Assembly (NCBI RefSeq): GCF_000355675.1
Contig: NC_020888.1
Coordinates: forward strand, 3,856,329-3,920,328
DNA: 64,000 nt
Origin: Thalassolituus oleivorans MIL-1
Lineage (GTDB): Bacteria; Pseudomonadota; Gammaproteobacteria; Pseudomonadales; Oceanobacteraceae
Reading direction: 5' to 3'
Positions 9,005-18,073 of this stretch are shown one piece after another. The first letter of the stretch is position 1. Each line of letters begins with the position of its first letter. The position numbers were made by a program, and so were the translations under genes. The notes below the pieces were generated by a model, which was given only the letters and a program-made list of their open reading frames with translations, had not been told where the DNA came from and did not search any database.

Positions 9005-10165
9005 TCAATGCCACTGCTGGTTTCCCTTACCAAATGCCGAAGAAACGACTTTCGGTAGGTTGCGGGCATACCCGCCAAACGTAGTGGCTTTATCTTTCGC
9101 TAAAAAATACGCCGATGTGCCAGCGACCATAGTGGTGGCAATAGAGCTGCCAGCCATCACCGCGTTAAAACCATTCGAAAGTGCCGTGTAGCCAACGTAC
9201 CCTGTGACACCACTCAGGCCCATGATGGAGCCAGCGGTGATCGCTTTATCAGAGAACTTATCCCGTGCATCGCCATTAAACAGAATATCGAAGTCGTTGA
9301 TTTTGGTGCCCACGTAATTCAGACCGACTTTTTCGCACAGCGCTTCTAACTGTTGTTCGCGGCAGTCTTTACCACGTGGATTTGAGAAAAAGACCGACTG
9401 TTTCGCCAGATTGTTGGCCGTGTCTTTCAATGCCCCGGCTTGTGGCTGGGTATTCAGGTATTTAACTGCGTCCACAAACACACCGGCGGCCTCACCGTGG
9501 ATCAACCAACGCACAGAGGCGTTATTTAATTTTGCCTGCTGAATAAAGGACACGATGCTCTCGACATGAGCGCGGTCTTTAAACTCGTTGTTCATCCAGA
9601 ACAAGGAAAAGTGATTACCCTGCGCCTGCACCTCGGACGCACTGAACGCCGCACGATAGGCTTTGGTGATGTGGTCACCGATGATCTCTCCAGCGTCCTC
9701 TTTCCTCTTAAACTTCCCAGGAATCGCCGCCGTATGAGCGCCTTTCCATTGGTGGGTTAAGTCCATGTTTTTTTTATGGCCATCTTGAGTCGCCCATTCA
9801 TTACCTATCGGGCTCCATGCCGCACGATAAAGTCCGGAGGATTGCTGCTCACTTGATACGAGGCTTTGATCCACTTTAAGGGCAATCAATTCAATACGGT
9901 CCGCCTGTGCCAGGCTATATTGCATAATAAAGGGTCCAAATACCTTTTGCTGGGTGGCAGTATGGGTGCGCCCGCCCGGACAGGCCGCCAGATCGTACAG
10001 TGCCCGCATTAAGTTGGTCAGGTAATAATTGCCGTTGTGGTTGTGCTTAATGAACTTCCACTGTTCGTATTGTTTTTCGGCCATATACACCGGGCGGCAG
10101 ATATTGCTGCTGTCACGCTGGGTGATAATGGCGACTAACGGGGTATTGGTAGTGCTTCCGTTCAT
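9005..10165 (-). CDS. Unknown protein with a hydrophobic C-terminal region, in an inserted pair
   Basis: I do not recognise this 386-residue protein. It has no signal peptide. The first 300 residues are soluble-looking, with an alternating pattern around SVRWLIHGEAAGVFVDAV (about 220-237). It resembles a strand-turn-helix elbow but has Glu where a hydrolase would have Ser. Residues about 300-365 are hydrophobic, Gly/Ala/Ser-rich stretches (SIMGLSGVTGYVGYTALSN, NAVMAGSSIATTMVAGTSA) that could be two membrane-inserting helices. The ATG at 10165 has AAAGGA upstream, and 21 bases separate it from the preceding gene, so the two are an operon. In Pseudomonas aeruginosa, from memory, a vgrG/hcp-linked pair lies beside argH, so a secreted-toxin origin is possible. 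That is inference only. Confidence 0.7.
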   Translation of the reverse strand: MNGSTTNTPLVAIITQRDSSNICRPVYMAEKQYEQWKFIKHNHNGNYYLTNLMRALYDLAACPGGRTHTATQQKVFGPFIMQYSLAQADRIELIALKVDQSLVSSEQQSSGLYRAAWSPIGNEWATQDGHKKNMDLTHQWKGAHTAAIPGKFKRKEDAGEIIGDHITKAYRAAFSASEVQAQGNHFSLFWMNNEFKDRAHVESIVSFIQQAKLNNASVRWLIHGEAAGVFVDAVKYLNTQPQAGALKDTANNLAKQSVFFSNPRGKDCREQQLEALCEKVGLNYVGTKINDFDILFNGDARDKFSDKAITAGSIMGLSGVTGYVGYTALSNGFNAVMAGSSIATTMVAGTSAYFLAKDKATTFGGYARNLPKVVSSAFGKGNQQWH

Positions 10166-10186
10166 AGGGCAATCCTTTCTTTAAAG

Positions 10187-11053
10187 CTACAGGTAAAATT
10201 CGGGTGGTTGAGTATGGTATCGGGTAATGACCGTATGGAGTTCGCCCTTACTGGTGTCTCCGTCCCGCCACTCAGGGTATATCCAGTTGTAGGGGGGGCG
10301 TTGTTGCGACATTGTGGCATCTGGCCAGTGGGCCTGAACGTCGGCTTTTCTCTTCAGAGCGTGCTCACTCAGTGTCAGGGTAACGGAGTTCAGCACTTTA
10401 TCGCGCACGCTGTTGACAAAACGGTTGGAGTATTCGGCGGGTTTATACCCCAGATTATGAAACATCAAACGGATATAGTGATGATCATCCAGTGGAGTGA
10501 CCGCATAGCTTGAGAACTGAGAAGGGGCAAATGAGTTGGGGTCACCATCGTCTGCTTTGCGCATCTCATAGCATACCCACAAACAATCATTTTTTACTTC
10601 GGTACGCCAGTTTACAGGGCCTACTTTCTTTCCGAAAGCAGGTTGCTCAGGCCCCATTTTAAATATCAGGCGGTTAATCACCTGTTCAAAATGATTGGGG
10701 TTAAAGCAACTCATGCCTTCCGGGAGGCTGTCGATGCGCTCCACCACGGCGACAAAGGATATCAAGCCATCGAATTGAAGCTGTGTCAGCGGCCCAAAAA
10801 TCTCCCACCGACGACTTATGAAACACTTGCTGTTAAATACAGCGGTACCCACTGGGTCGCCACTGTAGCCGCTAGGATCGTAGATGTTCATTGTCTCAAT
10901 GGGGGCGCAACGTGCTTCAAACCCATCCGAGCTGTAATGGGGTGGCAGCTTCAGCGACAGTACAGACCCCGACAAGTTGACGTTAATCTGTTCTGGCGTA
11001 TTCAGCCCAGGCATACAGGGGTGTTTGCGGGTAGCAAAAAGTCGTTTAAGCAT
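10187..11053 (-). CDS. Unknown protein, first gene of the inserted pair
   Basis: This 288-residue soluble protein has no recognised domain. It has no signal peptide or membrane segment; it is rich in aromatic residues and Pro (RPPYNWIYPEW near the C-terminus) and has several Cys (residues about 13, 49, 77, 119, 158, 163). The segment SRRWEIFGPLTQLQFDGLISF and the C-terminal HTVITRYHTQPPEFYL look like a folded beta-rich domain. It is cotranscribed with the hydrophobic-tailed protein gene and sits with it between 28-bp direct repeats, so the two probably move and act together. An accessory, chaperone or immunity role for the neighbour is possible but not shown by the sequence. Confidence 0.7.
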   Translation of the reverse strand: MLKRLFATRKHPCMPGLNTPEQINVNLSGSVLSLKLPPHYSSDGFEARCAPIETMNIYDPSGYSGDPVGTAVFNSKCFISRRWEIFGPLTQLQFDGLISFVAVVERIDSLPEGMSCFNPNHFEQVINRLIFKMGPEQPAFGKKVGPVNWRTEVKNDCLWVCYEMRKADDGDPNSFAPSQFSSYAVTPLDDHHYIRLMFHNLGYKPAEYSNRFVNSVRDKVLNSVTLTLSEHALKRKADVQAHWPDATMSQQRPPYNWIYPEWRDGDTSKGELHTVITRYHTQPPEFYL

Positions 11054-11141
11054 CAGTCGTCCGTGAGAATTGAGTCAGCGTTGCAGTGCTGTCGATGATA
11101 CCAGCGTGAACTCCAGCCTGAAAGCGGTATGAGAATGGCTG

Positions 11142-11197
11142 CCCCGCTTAAGTGAACAGCATTACGCTACTTCGCGGGGTTTTTATTATTTTTTTCA
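11142..11197 (+). terminator. Hairpin with T-run at the right edge of the inserted pair
   Basis: CCCCGC at 11142-11147 pairs with GCGGGG at 11174-11179, with inner AAGT/ACTT and AGC/GCT pairs. A long T-rich tract (11180-11195) follows on the plus strand. No plus-strand gene reads into it from the left within the insertion. It could be a terminator from the donor context, displaced by the insertion. Confidence 0.55.
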
Positions 11198-11203
11198 ACA
11201 GCA

Positions 11204-11231
11204 CAAATCAAATCCGTGTTACATCAACAGA
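11204..11231. repeat. Right direct repeat flanking the two-gene insertion
   Basis: This matches 8865-8892 at 27 of 28 bases. It overlaps the true 3' end of the transglutaminase-like gene, which is intact here. The distance between copies is 2339 bases, the size of the inserted unit. Confidence 0.8.
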
Positions 11232-12086
11232 AACGGTCATTGCAGGATCACTACCACCGCCAAAAATCACGCCGCGCAATGGCGTGACATCATAAAAATC
11301 GCGCCCCCATGCGGTAATAATGTGCTGTTCACCCGCCATGGTATTGTTAGTTGGATCAAATTCGAACCAACCCTCGCCCGGCGAATAAACAGAAAGCCAC
11401 GCGTGTGTCGCGTCTGCACCGACCATTTTTTCTTGGCCCGGAGGCGGTAAGGTTTCTAAATAACCTGAGACGTATTTAGCGGCAAAGCCCATCGCGCGCA
11501 AACAACCGATTTGTAAGTGAGCGAAGTCTTGGCAAACGCCCTTGCGGCTCGCCATTACTTCGGCAATCGGTGTCGCTATCGTCGTGGCCGCCGGTGAATA
11601 AGTAAATTCTTCAAAAATACGCTGAGTTAAATCTGACACGGCCGTTAGTAATGGGCGCTCGTCACTAAATAAGTCTTTAGCAAAGTCGCGCAATTGATCA
11701 TCGGCGCGAATCATTGACGACTCTAATTGATATTCACGGGCAAGGATAACGTCCTCAGAACGCGCACGCGCCATCTGTTTACGCGCCTCTCCGCAAGTAC
11801 GGCCAATATCCAAATTTGCATCGCCAATTTGCGAACCCGTTTCAACTTCACAGCTAGAAGTAATCACTAATTCGCGATGAGGTTTTTGAATTTCAAAGTG
11901 GTAGGCACTGTTACCAAAATAATCGGTACGGCGTGTTCCTTGCGCTACTGTCGGAGACACATCAATACGGCTATTGATACAAGTCTGGCGACGTGTGCTG
12001 CGCGGAATCATGTGCGCTAAGTTATAGCAATGCGATACCCGATTGGCGTAGCGGTATTCCGTAATATGACGAATACGATAGCGCAT
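11208..12086 (-). CDS. Transglutaminase-like cysteine peptidase
   Basis: The 292-residue protein has an N-terminal beta-rich domain of the bacterial transglutaminase N type (MRYRIRHITEYRYANRVSH). A transglutaminase/papain-like core follows: Cys about residue 182 in RKGVCQDFAHLQ, His about 228 in ATHAWLSVYSPG, and Asp about 242 in WFEFDPTNN, so the catalytic triad is complete. The chosen ATG at 12086 overlaps the previous stop as TAATG, preceded by GGAGGG inside that gene. An upstream in-frame start at 12101 is less likely. Family proteins next to ATP-grasp and alpha-E genes are predicted peptidases or amide-bond-forming enzymes; the substrate is unknown. Confidence 0.9.
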   Translation of the reverse strand: MRYRIRHITEYRYANRVSHCYNLAHMIPRSTRRQTCINSRIDVSPTVAQGTRRTDYFGNSAYHFEIQKPHRELVITSSCEVETGSQIGDANLDIGRTCGEARKQMARARSEDVILAREYQLESSMIRADDQLRDFAKDLFSDERPLLTAVSDLTQRIFEEFTYSPAATTIATPIAEVMASRKGVCQDFAHLQIGCLRAMGFAAKYVSGYLETLPPPGQEKMVGADATHAWLSVYSPGEGWFEFDPTNNTMAGEQHIITAWGRDFYDVTPLRGVIFGGGSDPAMTVSVDVTRI

Positions 12087-14614
12087 TACACACCCTCCCA
12101 CTGACTACTGACCAACTGCTGAGATTGTTCACGGTGATCAAAGTAGCGGTCGGTAATCATATCACTGGCTCGCAGCAACAAGGCTTCTAATTCCGTAAGC
12201 ACATTTTTAAGTTGTAAACGCGTACCATCAACATCAGCACACATATCATTTAATGACGACAGTCGCACAAGCGCACTGCCTTCTACCATGATGCGTTCCG
12301 CCGGTGGTAGCTCGTGTAAATACCCTTTTGAGTTCGGCAATTTACGCACATGAGCTAACATTTGAGTTAACTGATAAATAATAGAGCGCGGGTTGTCGCC
12401 ATCCAGTAGCACGAGATCTAAACTGGTTTGAATTGCAGTTCGGGCACCATAACGACGACGATAACTAATTAAACCTTCGAGGGTTAATAGCAATGCTTCG
12501 TTAACGCGAGACTGTTCCGGCTCAGGCAACACAGTGGATAACAAGCAATTCATTAGGGCGCTGCTTTGCGTTGCTCGTTCTAAGCGACGACCTAATTCCA
12601 TGAAGCGCCAACCGAAACCACGAATCATACTTTCATGATTTAAACCCGACAGCGCCATTAATGCTGTCACTAAAGGATCAAGTGCTTCTTCCGGTGCCGA
12701 CAAACGCGCAACCGTGAAAGTACTATTTAAATCGGCTAAGGCATCACGAATATCGTTAATCACCCGATAGGTATCAGACGATAATAATTCCTTGGTTTCA
12801 TCTGCACAGAACAGCATGGAGTTAAGATTATTGGCAATGCTGCTCAGTACCGCGCCATCCTGTAACTGCCGCACTAAATCTTGATCGCTGATTAAATCGC
12901 CAACCAATACCGTCGTGGTGACTTTAGCCACCGCCGCGCGGAATTTTTGACGCAGACGCGGGGTTAATGGCTCTTCACCATTGAGTAACATAAAGGTGGT
13001 GCGCAAAATACGTAGTGACGCTTCAGCACGCTCGGCATAACGTCCCATCCAATATAAATTTTCAAGCACGCGGCTTGGCAAATTAATATTTTCGGCTTCG
13101 CGAACCTGCAGATCGTCGCCACGCGAATTACTTTCGAGTAAACGCTCAGGCTCAGAAGCAACCACCCAAGTATCTTTACTGTTCGCGCCACTTTGACTAG
13201 AGATAATAAATTCACTCTCAGTACCACCCACGCGGGTTAAACCACCGGGCATAATACTGTACGAATTATTACTAGCGACCGCGAAACTGCGCAAAATCGC
13301 AGGGCGAGGCAATAACTGACTGTCTTGAAAACTAGGTAAATAGCTAGCCGCCATCACAGGCTGGGCAACGTACTGAGCGGGATTCGCCAAAATACGTAAA
13401 CGCAACTCAACCAACTCAGCTTGGGTTAGCAATGCGCCAGCCGAACTGCTTATGCCACTGGTGCGATAAATCGGTTTAATAACTAATTCAGGTAAATGTT
13501 CGAGAACATAGGCAAGGTCATCCGGCTCACCACACCAATGCGTTTGAACCGAGGGTAAACGCAGTTCACGGCCAAGTAAGGCTTTCGATATATCGGGTAA
13601 ATAACGCAGAAATACCGGATTTTCTAATACGCCAGAACCTAGCGGATTAGCAACAATCAGATTACCGGCACGCACGGCTTCTAATAAACCGGCAACACCT
13701 AAACGTGAATCGCTGCGCAACTCGACCGGATCGCAGTACCAATCGTCAACGCGACGCAGTAATACGTCAACGCGGTTTAAACCATCGAGGGACTTCATCC
13801 ATAAGAAGCCATTGCGTACAACAAGGTCATCGCTTTGAACTAAATAAAACCCCAAATAGTTGGCAAGATACGCATGCTCAAAATAGGTTTCATTGCGCGG
13901 ACCGGGCGTTAGCACGGCGATGCGTGAACGGCTGCTATGCGGCGACAAACTAATCAGTTTATTACGCAGCTGCTGAAAGAACGCGGCTAAACGGTGGACG
14001 TGGCTGTCACGGAATAAACTCGGAAACACCCGAGACATCACGGTACGGTTTTCTAACGCATAACCAGCCCCACTTGGCGACTGTGTACGGTCACCAATGA
14101 CCAGCATCTTGCCATCGTCATCGCGAATTAGGTCGACGCCATGCAAAATAAGCTCATGCTCGCCCGGAACGGTTATGCCATGACAAGCACGTAAAAAACC
14201 GCGATGGCTAAACAAGGCTTCAGCTGGAATGATACCTTGGCGCAACAACTTACCGGGGCCATAAATATCGCGTAATAATAAGTTAAATAGCTCGCCACGC
14301 TCTTGTAAGCCAGCTTCTATCGTCCCCCATTCATCACTACTGATGATATTGGGGACAAGATCTAGATTCCAAATGCGGGACGGTGATTTAGCATCGCTGT
14401 ATATATTATAGGTAGCGCCATCATCACGCAGAATACGCAATGCTTTCGCTTGGCGCTCGCTAAAGGCCTCAGGACCAAGCTCTGCGATACTTTCTAGAAG
14501 ATAGGACCAATGCGGGAGAATATTACCCTCATTGTCACGCACCTCATCGCCGTTTCCGGCGACAGGTGGGTACGACAGCCCGGCGGGCAAGATAACAGCC
14601 GGATCAATGGACAT
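12086..14614 (-). CDS. Fused circularly permuted ATP-grasp / alpha-E protein
   Basis: The 842-residue protein joins two domains that are separate genes at 18074-20472. Residues about 40-490 are a circularly permuted type-2 ATP-grasp domain (DUF404/DUF407 type), with LVIGDRTQSPSGAGYALENR and NGFLWMKSLDGLNRVDVLLR. These match the corresponding blocks of the 487-residue paralogue. Residues about 520-830 are an all-helical alpha-E domain beginning LPSRVLENLYWMGRYAERAE. ATP-grasp enzymes make carboxylate-amine bonds through an acyl-phosphate, so a peptide ligase role is likely but the substrates are unknown. A perfect 9-bp inverted repeat precedes the gene. Confidence 0.88.
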   Translation of the reverse strand: MSIDPAVILPAGLSYPPVAGNGDEVRDNEGNILPHWSYLLESIAELGPEAFSERQAKALRILRDDGATYNIYSDAKSPSRIWNLDLVPNIISSDEWGTIEAGLQERGELFNLLLRDIYGPGKLLRQGIIPAEALFSHRGFLRACHGITVPGEHELILHGVDLIRDDDGKMLVIGDRTQSPSGAGYALENRTVMSRVFPSLFRDSHVHRLAAFFQQLRNKLISLSPHSSRSRIAVLTPGPRNETYFEHAYLANYLGFYLVQSDDLVVRNGFLWMKSLDGLNRVDVLLRRVDDWYCDPVELRSDSRLGVAGLLEAVRAGNLIVANPLGSGVLENPVFLRYLPDISKALLGRELRLPSVQTHWCGEPDDLAYVLEHLPELVIKPIYRTSGISSSAGALLTQAELVELRLRILANPAQYVAQPVMAASYLPSFQDSQLLPRPAILRSFAVASNNSYSIMPGGLTRVGGTESEFIISSQSGANSKDTWVVASEPERLLESNSRGDDLQVREAENINLPSRVLENLYWMGRYAERAEASLRILRTTFMLLNGEEPLTPRLRQKFRAAVAKVTTTVLVGDLISDQDLVRQLQDGAVLSSIANNLNSMLFCADETKELLSSDTYRVINDIRDALADLNSTFTVARLSAPEEALDPLVTALMALSGLNHESMIRGFGWRFMELGRRLERATQSSALMNCLLSTVLPEPEQSRVNEALLLTLEGLISYRRRYGARTAIQTSLDLVLLDGDNPRSIIYQLTQMLAHVRKLPNSKGYLHELPPAERIMVEGSALVRLSSLNDMCADVDGTRLQLKNVLTELEALLLRASDMITDRYFDHREQSQQLVSSQWEGV

Positions 14615-14624
14615 GAGGAAAGCC

Positions 14625-14647
14625 TGCAGATAAATAAGTTATCTGCA
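14625..14647. repeat. Perfect inverted repeat between two genes of the ATP-grasp cluster
   Basis: TGCAGATAA and TTATCTGCA are separated by ATAAG in the 57-base gap between the DUF2126 gene and the fused ATP-grasp gene. No T-run follows, so an operator, mRNA-processing hairpin or translational regulator is more likely than a terminator. Confidence 0.55.
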
Positions 14648-14671
14648 TTATGTCAGAACTAGCCAACATTC

Positions 14672-17600
14672 TCAGCTTCCCATTGGCGTCCGTAGATCAA
14701 GAGTCAGTGGATATTCGTCCGTTGACTCTTCAGGCGGAGGCGCCATCGGGCGAGGATCGGTTTTCGGGAAGAACTGACGCAAGGCATCAACGTCCGGACG
14801 CGGAGAATAGGCCCCTTGCGTATGGTTCATTTCAGCAAAGCGGTTCACTCGACGCGATTCCGCCTCATTGGCATTGATCGGGAATGTATCGTAGCTACGA
14901 CCACCCGGATGAGTGACGTGATATTCACACCCCCCCACCGAGCGGCCATTCCATGTATCGATCAAGTCAAAGACCAACGGAGCTTGCGCACCAATGGTTG
15001 GATGCAATGACGATGGCGGCGCCCATGCTTTATAACGAACACCCGCCACAAATTCGCCATTGCGACCAGTTGAACGTAACGGTACACGGCGACCATTACA
15101 GGCCAAAATGTAGCGGCTACCTACCATGCCGGTAACTTTCACCTGCACGCGTTCTACCGACGAATCCACATAGCGGGCAGTACCAAAGCTTGAGACTTCT
15201 TCGCCCAGTACATGCCATGGCTCAACCGCCCAGCATAGCTCCAGCTGGATATCACCCAGCGTCGCTGTGCCGTAATGCGGGAAGCGGAATTCACGGAATG
15301 GCAATAGCCACTCTGCTTTGAAATCAAGACCATGAGCTTGCAAGTCTTTAGCAACTTCGCTGACGTCTTCCCAAATAAAGTGCGGCAGCATGAACTGATC
15401 ATGCAAACGCGTGCCCCAGCGTTCTAGCTTCTGCTTGTAAGGGTTCTTCCAGAAGCGAATCACCAGTGCTCGAATCAACAAAGCCTGAACCAATGCCATG
15501 CGGCCATGCGGCGGCATTTCGAAGCCACGGAATTCCAGCAACCCTAAACGCCCGGCAGGACTGCCCGGCGCAAATAACTTATCGATACAAAATTCTGCGC
15601 GGTGAGTGTTACCGGTCAAATCGATCAAAAGGTTACGCATCAGACGATCGATTAACCACGGCTGTGGCACTTCGCCTTCTGGAATTTGCGCAAAGGCAAT
15701 TTCAAGTTCGTACAAGTTCTCGTCTCGGCCTTCATCGACTCGCGGTGCCTGACTGGTTGGGCCAATAAAGGCACCAGAAAACAGATACGACAACGATGGA
15801 TGGTTCTGCCAATAGGTAACAAAGCTGCGTAGCAAATCTGGTCGACGCAACATAGGGCTATCGGCTGGCGTTTTACCACCGAGCGTAATGTGGTTACCAC
15901 CACCGGTACCAGTATGGCGACCATCAAGCATGAACTTTTCCGCGCACAAACGAGTTTGACGCGCTGCTTCATACAACTCTGTCATATTGCTAACCATCTC
16001 ACGCCAGTTACTCGCAGGGTGGATGTTAACTTCGATCACACCTGGATCTGGTGTTACTAGCAATTTTTGCAAACGTGGGTCGCGAGGCGGTTCATAGCCC
16101 TCAATAATCACCGGCGTATTGAGTTCAGCGGCCGTTTCTTCAATTAGGGCCATGATCTGAATGTAACTTTCAAGATATGGCAGTGGTGGTAAGAAAATAT
16201 GCAACTTGCCATCACGAGGCTCAACACACATAGCGGTGCGAACCAGATTCTTCCAGCGATCTTTAGCTGGCGTTTTATCGTCAGCTGGATTCGGTTGCTC
16301 GCTATGCTTAGGTGTCGCTTGCTTAGCGTCAACTTGGCCCTTTGCAGAAGCCTGAATGATCTGATCACGACTCGCCAGAGGGGCAAGATCACGCATCGCA
16401 TCGGCTTCTTGAATAAGCTGATCTTCCGTTGGCGGCGGCAAGCTACCCAGCGGTAAACGCAATCCCATTGGCGAATCACCAGGGATCAGGGTTAACCGAC
16501 CACGACGGAATTCCCACGGGCTAGAACGCCAGCCTTCTGAATACATATCCCAATCTATTGGCAACACATAGCCACTTGGGGTATCTAACCCTTTATCCAG
16601 CACACGCGCTAAACGACGACGCTCAAGATCATCCTTCGCATTGGCAATACTGAGTTCGAAATCAACCGGTAGATTTTGTTCCGCCAACAGATAATGCAAA
16701 CCGTCTTCATAGGCTGCTTGAATACATTCGCCATCAAGTCGCAAACGCTTAGCCAGCTTATCTATAAACTTAGCCGCATCTTTCTCGGTATGACCGTAAT
16801 CTTTATCGACACGCGCTAACAACTCAGGACGGCGCCACATTGGCTCGCCATCAGTACGCCAGAATAAGCCTAATGCCCAGCGCGGTACTTCTTCACCCGG
16901 ATACCACTTACCTTGGCCGTAATGCAGCAGGCCTTGCGGGGCAAAATGATCGCGCAAACGCAGTAATAGCGTCTTCGCTAGTGCTAGCTTATCTTTACCT
17001 AAAGCCGCCGTATTCCATTGCGCTGACTCCATATCATCAATCGATACAAACGTAGGCTCACCACCCATGGTTAAGCGCACATCATTGGTTTCGAGAAGGT
17101 CATCGACCTTATCACCAAGGGCTAAAACATCCGCCCATTCGGCATCCGAATACGGCTTAGTCACACGCGGATCTTCATGAATACGCGTTACTTCGTTGGA
17201 ATAGCTGAAGGTCACCTTACATTTGTCTGTAGCACCGTTAATGGGTGCTGCCGATACTGGATCTGGGGTACAAGCCAATGGAATATGGCCTTCACCGGCG
17301 AAGAGACCGGATGTTGGATCCATGCCGACCCAACCCGCTCCCGGCAAGAAGACTTCACACCAAGCATGTAAATCGGTGAAATCGGCTTCCGGGCCAGAAG
17401 GACCGTCGAGTGACTTCTCATCCGACGTTAATTGCACTAAGTAGCCCGAAGCAAAACGCGCCGCCAAACCCAAATGACGCAACACTTGCACCATAAGCCA
17501 TGCCGAATCACGGCACGAACCTTTAGCCAGCTCTAAGCTTTCTTCGGGTGACTGAACGCCAGGTTCCATACGCACACCGTATTCTAGCGCGCTTTGAATT

Positions 17601-18049
17601 TTCTGATTTACAGTCACTAAATAATCAATGGTGCGCATCTTCTCTTTGGTGATGCTTTCAACCATTTTCTTGAATAGTGGGCCTTGCTCTTCGCAATGCA
17701 AATACGCTTTTAGCTCTTTACGCAGCTGTTTGTCGTAGGCAAATGGAAATTCTTCGGCGTAGTCTTCAATAAAGAAATCAAACGGGTTAATCACGGTCAT
17801 ATCCGCGATTACTTCGACTTCAATTGCTAAACGTTTGGTTTTTTCAGGAAAAACTAAACGCGCTAAGAAGTTGCCGTAAGCATCTTGTTGCCAGTTAATG
17901 AAATGCTCTGGCTCTACTTTCAAACTATAACTTTTTATTGGCGTGCGGCAGTGCGGCGCTGGACGTAAGCGCACCACGTGCGCAGACAAGTTTACTGGGC
18001 GATCAAAGTCGTAATACGTCTTATGCTGCAAAGCAACGGTAATGGTCAT
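14672..18049 (-). CDS. Transglutaminase-like / DUF2126 two-domain protein
   Basis: This 1125-residue protein starts with a transglutaminase N domain and a cysteine-peptidase core. The triad is Cys about residue 176 in KGSCRDSAWLMVQ, His about 228 in DLHAWCEVFLPG and Asp about 243 in WVGMDPTSGLF. The remaining 800 residues are DUF2126. Conserved blocks there include RLTMGGEPTFVSIDD, GTGGGNHITLGGKTPADSP and HRAEFCIDKLFAPGSPAGR. DUF2126 has been likened to glutamine-synthetase-type amidoligases. ATG at 18049 with AGGAAACACC upstream. In many proteobacteria this protein is encoded with ATP-grasp and alpha-E genes; no biochemical product is known to me. Confidence 0.9.
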   Translation of the reverse strand: MTITVALQHKTYYDFDRPVNLSAHVVRLRPAPHCRTPIKSYSLKVEPEHFINWQQDAYGNFLARLVFPEKTKRLAIEVEVIADMTVINPFDFFIEDYAEEFPFAYDKQLRKELKAYLHCEEQGPLFKKMVESITKEKMRTIDYLVTVNQKIQSALEYGVRMEPGVQSPEESLELAKGSCRDSAWLMVQVLRHLGLAARFASGYLVQLTSDEKSLDGPSGPEADFTDLHAWCEVFLPGAGWVGMDPTSGLFAGEGHIPLACTPDPVSAAPINGATDKCKVTFSYSNEVTRIHEDPRVTKPYSDAEWADVLALGDKVDDLLETNDVRLTMGGEPTFVSIDDMESAQWNTAALGKDKLALAKTLLLRLRDHFAPQGLLHYGQGKWYPGEEVPRWALGLFWRTDGEPMWRRPELLARVDKDYGHTEKDAAKFIDKLAKRLRLDGECIQAAYEDGLHYLLAEQNLPVDFELSIANAKDDLERRRLARVLDKGLDTPSGYVLPIDWDMYSEGWRSSPWEFRRGRLTLIPGDSPMGLRLPLGSLPPPTEDQLIQEADAMRDLAPLASRDQIIQASAKGQVDAKQATPKHSEQPNPADDKTPAKDRWKNLVRTAMCVEPRDGKLHIFLPPLPYLESYIQIMALIEETAAELNTPVIIEGYEPPRDPRLQKLLVTPDPGVIEVNIHPASNWREMVSNMTELYEAARQTRLCAEKFMLDGRHTGTGGGNHITLGGKTPADSPMLRRPDLLRSFVTYWQNHPSLSYLFSGAFIGPTSQAPRVDEGRDENLYELEIAFAQIPEGEVPQPWLIDRLMRNLLIDLTGNTHRAEFCIDKLFAPGSPAGRLGLLEFRGFEMPPHGRMALVQALLIRALVIRFWKNPYKQKLERWGTRLHDQFMLPHFIWEDVSEVAKDLQAHGLDFKAEWLLPFREFRFPHYGTATLGDIQLELCWAVEPWHVLGEEVSSFGTARYVDSSVERVQVKVTGMVGSRYILACNGRRVPLRSTGRNGEFVAGVRYKAWAPPSSLHPTIGAQAPLVFDLIDTWNGRSVGGCEYHVTHPGGRSYDTFPINANEAESRRVNRFAEMNHTQGAYSPRPDVDALRQFFPKTDPRPMAPPPEESTDEYPLTLDLRTPMGS

Positions 18050-18073
18050 GGTGTTTCCTGCCCCGACGGGTAT

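Noticed and set aside
9005..11053. Insertion sequence
   Set aside because: Neither protein has transposase motifs and the flanking repeats are a gene end rather than terminal inverted repeats.
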